A DNA stretch of 37,233 nt from an uncultured Rhodospirillales bacterium (lineage in GTDB: Bacteria > Pseudomonadota > Alphaproteobacteria > Reyranellales > Reyranellaceae): contig CADECW010000039.1 in assembly GCA_902825855.1 (NCBI GenBank), positions 1 through 37,233 of the forward strand, in the 5' to 3' direction. This document shows positions 31,901-37,233 of the stretch, one piece after another. The position numbers were made by a program, and so were the translations under genes. The notes beneath the pieces are model-generated. The model was given only the letters and a program-made list of their open reading frames with translations, was not told the origin of the DNA and ran no database searches. Within the stretch, counting starts at the first letter, position 1; every line of letters starts with the position of its first letter.

Positions 31901-33355
31901 ATGAGAAGGGCACTCTCGCTGCTCGTCGGGCTGTCACTTGGTGCCGTAGCCGCCTTAGCGCCCGCCCAAGCCCAACAGGACCCGGTCGCACAACGGGCCG
32001 TAGATGGGGCCAAAGCCTATATCAAGGAAAAGAACCTCACCAATCCCAAGCTGACGATCCTGCTCAACTCGCTCTACAACGGCTCGTTCCCCGACTTCAC
32101 CAAGAAATGGGAGGAGCTGACCGGGGTGAAGTTCGAGATCGTGCCGCTCGGCTACACCGACATCCCGGCCAAGGTGATGCAGGAGGCGGTTTCGAAGACC
32201 GGCGTTTACGACATCTTCAACGACTTCCCCTACACCATGCCGGATGCTGCCGGCGCCAAGGTCATCCTGCCGTTGGACGACTGGGTGGCCAAGTACAAGC
32301 CTGACTTCTCGGGCATCGCCGACGGGCTCAAATTCCAGCAGTACTACGACGGCAAGGTCATGGTGCTGGTCAACGACGGCGACCACCTGCTTCTGGTCGT
32401 GCGCAAGGACCTGCTTGAGAACCCCGAGGCCAAGGCAGAGTACAAGCAGAAGTACGGCAAGGATCTCGCCTGCCCGGACACCGTGCCGGAATGGAAGCGG
32501 CAAGCCGAGTTCTTCAAGGCCAAGGCTGGCGAGACCAAGTGGGGCGTCAAGTTCGAGAAGGATCTCTACGGCGCGCTAGGGTACCGGTCGATCAACTTCT
32601 CCTACCGCCACTTCCCTGTCTATATGAAGGGCCTGTGGTTCGACAAGGACATGAAGCCGCGCATCACGACGCCGGACGGCATCCAGGCGATCAAGGACTT
32701 CGCGGCCAGCGTCGAGGACATGCCCAAGGACATCCAGGGCTGGGGCACGCCGCAGATCTACCCGTTCTGGGCCTCCGGCCAGGCCTACTCGGCGATGTCT
32801 TTCCCCTCGATCATGGGTTTCGGCAGCTCCAACCCGCAGAGCGTGGTTAAGGAAAAGCAGTTGGCCTGCCTGATTCCTGGCCAGATGATCGACGGCAAGC
32901 TGCTGCGCCGCTCGCCGCAGGCGGCCGGCACCGGCTACATGGTCTCGGCCTATGCCAAGAACCCCGAGCTCGCCTACCTCTTCATCCAGTGGCTCACCAG
33001 CCCCAGCATTGGCGACCAGGCGGTGGCCCATCCCAAGGGCTTCTGGGATCCGTTCCGCCAGTCCAACCTCACCGACAAGGCGATCCTCGACCGCTTCGGC
33101 GATCAGATGGTGAAGACCACGATCGAGAACTCGCAGTACGCCGCCTCGCTGCTGCTAATCGAGGGCAACTACGAGTACTTCAACATCCTCGACAAGAACC
33201 TGGCCGACGTGATGAACAAGAACATCACGGCGGAGGAGGCGGCCAAGCGCATCGAGGCGGGCTGGAACAAGGTGACCAACGACATCGGTCTCGCCAACCA
33301 GCAGCGCGTTTGGCGCAAGGGCGTCGAGCAGGGCATCTATCTCGACAAGTTCTGA
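31901..33355 (+). CDS. ABC transporter extracellular substrate-binding protein (family 1, CUT1-type)
   Basis: A 484-residue periplasmic binding protein. The signal peptide is about residues 1-25 (hydrophobic LLVGLSLGAVAALAPA, cleavage near AQA). Mature signatures are LTILLNSLYNGSFPDFTKKWEELTGVKFEIV, YDIFNDFPYTMPD, and the later WGTPQIYPFWASGQAYSAMSF and YMVSAYAKNPELAYLFIQWLTS. These fit family 1 solute-binding proteins for sugars, polyols or glycerol-like compounds. A TAGGAGGACG site upstream sets the ATG at 31901. The stop overlaps the first permease start (ATG inside TGATG). It is the first gene of a complete four-gene importer; the ligand is unknown. Confidence 0.92.
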   Translation: MRRALSLLVGLSLGAVAALAPAQAQQDPVAQRAVDGAKAYIKEKNLTNPKLTILLNSLYNGSFPDFTKKWEELTGVKFEIVPLGYTDIPAKVMQEAVSKTGVYDIFNDFPYTMPDAAGAKVILPLDDWVAKYKPDFSGIADGLKFQQYYDGKVMVLVNDGDHLLLVVRKDLLENPEAKAEYKQKYGKDLACPDTVPEWKRQAEFFKAKAGETKWGVKFEKDLYGALGYRSINFSYRHFPVYMKGLWFDKDMKPRITTPDGIQAIKDFAASVEDMPKDIQGWGTPQIYPFWASGQAYSAMSFPSIMGFGSSNPQSVVKEKQLACLIPGQMIDGKLLRRSPQAAGTGYMVSAYAKNPELAYLFIQWLTSPSIGDQAVAHPKGFWDPFRQSNLTDKAILDRFGDQMVKTTIENSQYAASLLLIEGNYEYFNILDKNLADVMNKNITAEEAAKRIEAGWNKVTNDIGLANQQRVWRKGVEQGIYLDKF

Positions 33356-34335
33356 TGGCGGAAACTGCCATAGGGACGGCGCTCGCCGCGGGCGAGCGTC
33401 GCCGGCTCGGCCCGCTGGCGCGGCTCGGCAAGTGGCTCGCGTCGGAGCGCGTGTTCCGGTTGATCCCCTTCGTCCTGGTCGAGGGGCTGTTCATCGTCAC
33501 CATCCTGATCCCGTTCGCGCTCACGATCTGGATCAGCATGCTGAAGTGGCGCGCCAACCGGCCGTTCGAGACGGCCGTGTTCGCGGGCGGCGAGAACTAC
33601 CTCGCCGTGCTCGAGACTGACCAGTTCTGGTCCTCCGTCGGGCGTACCTTCTACTTCGCGGGCACCGCCGTCGTGCTCGAGTTGCTGCTCGGCTTCTTCC
33701 TCGCCATGATGGTGACCAATTGCACGCGCTCGAAGAAGCTCTACACCACGATCTTCCTGGTGCCGATGATGATCGTGCCGATCGTCGTCGGCTACAACTT
33801 CTCGATGATCTACATCGACAGCGGGCCGCTCAACCAGCTGCTGGCGCCCGTGCTCGAGCGATTCGGGGTCGACCCGCGCATCCGCTGGCTGTCGCACCCA
33901 GTGGCGGCGCAGTGGGCGATCATCCTCGCTGACGTATGGCAGTGGACCTCGCTCACCTTCCTGATCTTCCTGTCGGGCTTCGCCGCGCTGCCCAAGCAGC
34001 TGATCAATGCCGCCCGTGTCATGGGCGCGAGCCCGTCGCAAATCTTCTTCTGGGTGCAGCTTCCGCTCCTGAAGCCGGCGATCGCTATCGCTGTGGTGAT
34101 CCGCTCGATGGAGGCGCTCAAGATGTTCGACCCGGTAGTGCTGCTGACCTTCGGCGGCCCGGGCACCTCGACCCAGACCGTCGCCTACTTCCTGTGGGAG
34201 CAGGTCTGGCAGTTCAACAAGTTCAGCTTCGGCGCCGCCGCCTCGATCCTGCTGCTGTTCCTGTTCTCGTTCCTGATCTTCGCCGGCATCTTCACCATCA
34301 TCCGGCAGCGCAACGCCGTGGCGGGAGGGCGCTGA
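33355..34335 (+). CDS. ABC transporter permease, MalF-like
   Basis: A 326-residue inner-membrane permease with six predicted helices. The cytoplasmic EAA loop reads NAARVMGASPSQIFFWVQLPLLKPA at about 220-245, the contact site for the ATPase. GGPGTSTQTVAYFLWEQVW near the C-terminus is typical of CUT1 MalF-like subunits. The N-terminus is a short basic cytoplasmic tail. The ATG overlaps the upstream stop, so it is coupled to the binding protein. A much longer same-frame reading upstream overlaps the binding protein and is not real. Confidence 0.93.
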   Translation: MAETAIGTALAAGERRRLGPLARLGKWLASERVFRLIPFVLVEGLFIVTILIPFALTIWISMLKWRANRPFETAVFAGGENYLAVLETDQFWSSVGRTFYFAGTAVVLELLLGFFLAMMVTNCTRSKKLYTTIFLVPMMIVPIVVGYNFSMIYIDSGPLNQLLAPVLERFGVDPRIRWLSHPVAAQWAIILADVWQWTSLTFLIFLSGFAALPKQLINAARVMGASPSQIFFWVQLPLLKPAIAIAVVIRSMEALKMFDPVVLLTFGGPGTSTQTVAYFLWEQVWQFNKFSFGAAASILLLFLFSFLIFAGIFTIIRQRNAVAGGR

Positions 34336-34337
34336 GG

Positions 34338-35297
34338 ATGGCCGTCATATCGACGCTCCCGCCCGAGCAGAACAAGGCGCGCCGGGCCCGCCGCGAGCGC
34401 CGCCGGCGAGTCCTGCGCCACGCCGCGCTGGTCGCCTGGACCGCCTTCATCGTCTTCCCGATCTACTGGATGGTAATGACGTCATTCAAGGATTCGGGCG
34501 AGTGGGTGACCTGGCCGCCCAACTGGATCCCGCGCGAGCCGACTCTGCTCAACTACTCGCAGATCTTCGCCTTCGCGAAGGTCGACGCCAGCCAGGCGCG
34601 GCAGGCGACGGAGACGTCCTTCACCATATGGAAGGGGCTTGGCGATTCGGTGCTCGTCTGCACCTCCGCCTCGCTGGTCTCCCTGCTGCTGGGCACGTTC
34701 CTGGCCTACTCGATCTCGCGCTTCAACGTCGGCGGCAAGTACTTCCGCCACATGATACTGACCATCCGCATGATCCCGCCGATCGTGATCGCGATCTCGA
34801 TCCTGATGTACTACGCGATCATCATCCCCTACGTGACCTCGGCGCTGCTCGGCATGCGCATCAGCCTTTTCGACACCTACTTCGGCCTGATCCTGATCTA
34901 CACGGTGACCACCTTGCCGTTCGTCATCTGGATGATGCTGACCTTCATCGACGAGGTGCCCTACACGCTGGAGCACGCCGCCCGCGTGATGGGCGCCGGC
35001 CGCATGACCGTGCTCTGGAAGATCGTGCTGCCGTTGGTCGCCTCGGGCATGGTGGTGACGTTCCTGTTCGTCTTCATCCTGAACTGGGCCGAGTTCCTGC
35101 TGGCGCTGACCCTGACCCATCCCGACGTCACCACCTTGACGGTGCTCCTGAACAAGTTCCAGAGCGCCTCCGAGGGCCGCCTCTATGGCCCGCAGGCGGC
35201 GATCGGCACCATAATCACGATCCCCGTCGTGGTTCTCGGGATGCTGATCCAGAAGCACCTGGTGAAGGGCTTCAGCTTCGGCACGATCAGGAAGTAG
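34338..35297 (+). CDS. ABC transporter permease, MalG-like
   Basis: A 319-residue inner-membrane permease with six helices. The Arg-rich N-terminus (RRARRERRRRVLRH) precedes helix 1. The EAA loop is EHAARVMGAGRMTVLWKIVLPLV at about 212-234. RMIPPIVIAISILMYY and NWAEFLLALTLTHP are typical MalG segments. It starts two bases after the previous stop with a GGGAGGG site. It pairs with the MalF-like protein to form the channel of the CUT1-type importer. Confidence 0.93.
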   Translation: MAVISTLPPEQNKARRARRERRRRVLRHAALVAWTAFIVFPIYWMVMTSFKDSGEWVTWPPNWIPREPTLLNYSQIFAFAKVDASQARQATETSFTIWKGLGDSVLVCTSASLVSLLLGTFLAYSISRFNVGGKYFRHMILTIRMIPPIVIAISILMYYAIIIPYVTSALLGMRISLFDTYFGLILIYTVTTLPFVIWMMLTFIDEVPYTLEHAARVMGAGRMTVLWKIVLPLVASGMVVTFLFVFILNWAEFLLALTLTHPDVTTLTVLLNKFQSASEGRLYGPQAAIGTIITIPVVVLGMLIQKHLVKGFSFGTIRK

Positions 35298-35317
35298 CCG
35301 GCGTTCCGAGGGAGAAG

Positions 35318-36391
35318 ATGGCACGCATCCAGATCAAGGATCTCGTAAAGACGTTCGGCGCCTACACGGCCGTGAACGGCATCAGCATGGAGATCAAGGA
35401 CGGCGAATTCATGATCATGGTCGGCCCGTCGGGCTGCGGCAAGACGACGACCTTGAACATGATCTCCGGGCTGGAGACGCCGACCTCGGGCGAGATCGTG
35501 ATCGGCAACACCGTAATCAACGACCTCGAGCCCGGCGAGCGCGGGCTCGGCATGGTGTTCCAGGATCTGGCGCTTTTCCCGCACATGACGGTGTACGAGA
35601 ACATCGCCTTTGGCCTGCGCATAAAGAAGGAGCCGAGGGCCGAGATCGAGCGCCGGGTGCGAGCAGCAGCTGAGGCGGTACACATCACGCCGCTCTTGGC
35701 CAAGCTGCCGCGGCAGTGTTCGGGCGGCGAGAGCCAGCGGGTGGCATTGGCGCGCACCATCGTCACCAACCCGGCAGTGTTCCTAATGGATGAGCCGCTC
35801 TCCAGCCTCGACGCCAAGCTGCGGGTCGATATGCGCACCGAGCTGAAGAGCCTGCACGCGCGGCTGGGGGCCACCTTCGTCTACGTCACGCACGACCAGG
35901 CCGAGGCCATGACCATGGCCGACAGCATCGTGGTGATGAGTAAGGGCCGGATCGAGCAACTCGGCACGCCGCTTGCGATCTACAACACCCCGGCCACCCA
36001 GTTCGTCGCCGGTTTCTTCGGCACACCGACCATGAACTTCCTCGAGGGCACCGTCGAGGCCAACGGCGCCAGCCGCCGCTTCACGGCGCCGGGCATCGAC
36101 CAACCGCTGCCCGACGGGCTGCCGGCCAGCATCGTCGGAAAGAGCGTCACACTGGGCGTCCGCTCCGAGCATCTGCTGGTCGACGCCAACGCCCCGCATG
36201 CCGGCACGGTTTTGATCACCGAGCCGCTGGGCGACGCCACACTGGTCCATTTCGACTACGGCCACGGCAAAAGCCTGGTCGCCAAGGTGCCGCCGACCAC
36301 CACCCTGGGACCGGGTTCGACGCTGCGGTTCCGCTTCGCGCCCGAGGCCTGCCATCTGTTCGACGCGGCTGGAGGGGCCAGGCTTAACTGA
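35318..36391 (+). CDS. ABC transporter ATP-binding protein (MalK/UgpC-like)
   Basis: A 357-residue ATPase that powers the importer. Walker A is GPSGCGKTT (36-44), the Q-loop Gln is at 82, Walker B is VFLMDEPLSSLD (around 154-165) and the switch His is at 192. The signature motif reads CSGGES (134-139) instead of LSGGQ. Residues about 235-357 form the TOBE/MOP-like regulatory domain found in MalK/UgpC proteins. A GGGAG site lies just upstream of the ATG at 35318; it is the last gene of the operon. Because MalK-type ATPases are often shared, it may serve other CUT1 permeases too. Confidence 0.94.
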   Translation: MARIQIKDLVKTFGAYTAVNGISMEIKDGEFMIMVGPSGCGKTTTLNMISGLETPTSGEIVIGNTVINDLEPGERGLGMVFQDLALFPHMTVYENIAFGLRIKKEPRAEIERRVRAAAEAVHITPLLAKLPRQCSGGESQRVALARTIVTNPAVFLMDEPLSSLDAKLRVDMRTELKSLHARLGATFVYVTHDQAEAMTMADSIVVMSKGRIEQLGTPLAIYNTPATQFVAGFFGTPTMNFLEGTVEANGASRRFTAPGIDQPLPDGLPASIVGKSVTLGVRSEHLLVDANAPHAGTVLITEPLGDATLVHFDYGHGKSLVAKVPPTTTLGPGSTLRFRFAPEACHLFDAAGGARLN

Positions 36392-36700
36392 GTGGGCCGG
36401 GCCGCGGCGCCGCGGTACGAGTGTGTTTGCTCCGGCGATGGAAGCCACTATGTGCAGGCATCCCCTGGTGCCCCCGACTCCGAGCGCAAGCGGCGCTCAT
36501 CTTGCCCAGGCAGCTCACCGCCTGAGCGCTCAGAGCCGGGTCGGCCGCTTGCCCGCTGCGAGCAACCGGCCTACCAGACATGGCAACACAACAGCATGAC
36601 CGTCGAGCTTCCGCTCGGACGGGTCACCTTGCCTAACAACGCAAAGTTTCGTTAAGCCGGGCCGAAAACGTCATCGATGTGCACGCCTCGTTGATGGAGC
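36392..36700. other. Intergenic stretch between convergent genes, nothing recognised
   Basis: About 309 bases after the ABC operon. The open frames are short and lack ribosome sites or domains. The only structure seen is the terminator immediately following. Confidence 0.45.
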
Positions 36701-36731
36701 AGACGCCCCCCACGTCGTGTGAGGGGCGTCT
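36701..36731 (+). terminator. Intrinsic terminator-like hairpin between convergent genes
   Basis: Arms AGACGCCCC (36701-36709) and GGGGCGTCT (36723-36731) form a perfect nine-base-pair stem around a 13-base loop. On the plus strand it is followed by ATTTGTTCA, a short T-rich run. It lies seven bases beyond the stop of the minus-strand gene, so it may also end that transcript. Confidence 0.6.
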
Positions 36732-36737
36732 ATTTGT

Positions 36738-37233
36738 TCACGCGTGGCCAGCGTCATGACCAAAGTCGAAACCGACATTCACATCGAGCAATTCAACATT
36801 CAGCACGCTCGCGGATAGGTCTATATCGTGACCAACGTCAACGTCCGCAGACACTAACGCGGCATGATGAGCGTCGCTTTCGTAGTGCAGGACGTCAGCG
36901 CCTAAATCGATGCCTCCGCTGTCGACATCAACGTCAGCAGACAAGAGTGCAAACTGATGCCCGTAGGAACCCGCACCTTCCCAACCATCGCCGGGATCGC
37001 AGCCATTGTCAGCCTGACTTCCGCCCCCGGATGGGTTTCCACCGCCGGCGTGTCCGCCTCCACCACTGCCTCCCGGGCCGTTGTTGCCGCCGCCCGTTCC
37101 ACCGCCATCGTCACTGCATACGGCACCATCGCCGCCCGAGCCTGCGCCGGTCCCGCCGTCGTTTCCACCACTGCCTGTTCCCGGGCCGTTGTTGCCGCCG
37201 CCCGTTCCACCGCCATCGTCACTGCATACGGCA
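36738..37233 (-). CDS. Glycine-rich repeat protein, C-terminal part (runs off the window edge)
   Basis: An open minus-strand frame of about 164 codons with no stop from the window edge to the TGA at 36738-36740. The N-terminal side visible here is Gly-, Asn- and Pro-rich (DGGGTGGGNNGPG and similar), with a direct repeat of 36 codons. The last 60 residues switch to an Asp/Val/His-rich pattern (SADVDVDSGGIDLGADVLHY, LVSADVDVGHDIDLSASVLN), itself imperfectly repeated. Such text is typical of surface or secreted low-complexity proteins in rhizobia-like bacteria, but I cannot name a family. The start is outside the window. A terminator follows the stop. Confidence 0.65.
   Translation of the reverse strand, partial: AVCSDDGGGTGGGNNGPGTGSGGNDGGTGAGSGGDGAVCSDDGGGTGGGNNGPGGSGGGGHAGGGNPSGGGSQADNGCDPGDGWEGAGSYGHQFALLSADVDVDSGGIDLGADVLHYESDAHHAALVSADVDVGHDIDLSASVLNVELLDVNVGFDFGHDAGHA
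37071..37233 (-). repeat. 55-base exact direct repeat, period 108 bases, inside the glycine-rich gene
   Basis: Bases 37071-37125 and 37179-37233 are identical, giving a period of 108 bases (36 codons) that preserves the frame. Each copy encodes a CSDDGGGTGGGNNGPG-type block. The second copy is cut by the window edge, so the array probably continues. Confidence 0.85.

Noticed and set aside
34502..35317. Upstream extension of the ABC ATPase frame
   Set aside because: It overlaps the MalG-like permease completely; the ATPase has its own ATG and ribosome site at 35318.
1..37233. tRNA, rRNA, CRISPR array or intact insertion sequence
   Set aside because: Looked for T-loop signatures, repeat-spacer patterns and transposase motifs on both strands by eye; none were convincing.

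Overview
The window reads as a high-GC alphaproteobacterial chromosome, probably Hyphomicrobiales or a relative. This rests on the mix of TRAP, Bug-type and CUT1 ABC uptake systems, a single-chain acyl-CoA carboxylase, a class III cyclase, RTX/DUF4214 proteins and a RepB-type partition remnant. It is accessory or catabolic rather than housekeeping: no rRNA, tRNA, CRISPR array or intact transposase was seen. Several gene fragments (RepB C-terminus, FUSC transporter N-terminus, peptidoglycan-binding domain, a frame-broken gene near 7.2 kb) point to past rearrangement.

Layout. (1) 0.16-1.2 kb: a small acidic protein made of two related 24-residue units, each ending in a Gly-Gly motif, coupled to a peptidoglycan amidase. 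(2) 1.5-5.8 kb: an inositol-monophosphatase-family enzyme and a single-chain biotin-dependent acyl-CoA carboxylase. (3) 6.0-8.8 kb: a Tat-exported VOC-fold protein, an unrecognised small ORF and a membrane-bound class III nucleotide cyclase. (4) 9.1-12.0 kb: a divergent D-2-hydroxyacid dehydrogenase / N-acyl-D-amino-acid deacylase pair. (5) 12.1-20.3 kb: an envelope-themed region with a small secreted lysozyme-like protein, a 1116-residue RTX protein, a DUF2272 protein with a 329-residue partner, a peptidoglycan-binding remnant, a lipoprotein and a helical protein. (6) 20.7-22.8 kb: an amidohydrolase, a FUSC remnant and two small ORFs. (7) 23.0-26.7 kb: a maleate-isomerase-like protein divergent from a complete TRAP transporter. 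(8) 27.2-31.5 kb: a five-gene catabolic run (Bug-type binding protein, PhyH-type dioxygenase, SDR, MmgE/PrpD, ABM monooxygenase). (9) 31.9-36.4 kb: a complete four-gene CUT1-type ABC importer. (10) 36.7 kb to the edge: the C-terminus of a glycine-rich repeat protein on the minus strand.

How it fits together. Regions 6-9 look like a scavenging block: three types of high-affinity uptake receptor are interleaved with enzymes that hydroxylate, oxidise, dehydrate, isomerise or hydrolyse small organic acids. Substrates cannot be read from the sequence. Regions 1 and 5 share a cell-wall theme: an amidase with a PG-binding domain, a lysozyme-like protein, a DUF2272 protein and a PG-binding remnant. 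The best candidates for something undescribed are the repeat-peptide/amidase pair at the left edge and the divergent DUF2272 / lipoprotein / helical-protein locus at 16.9-20.3 kb.
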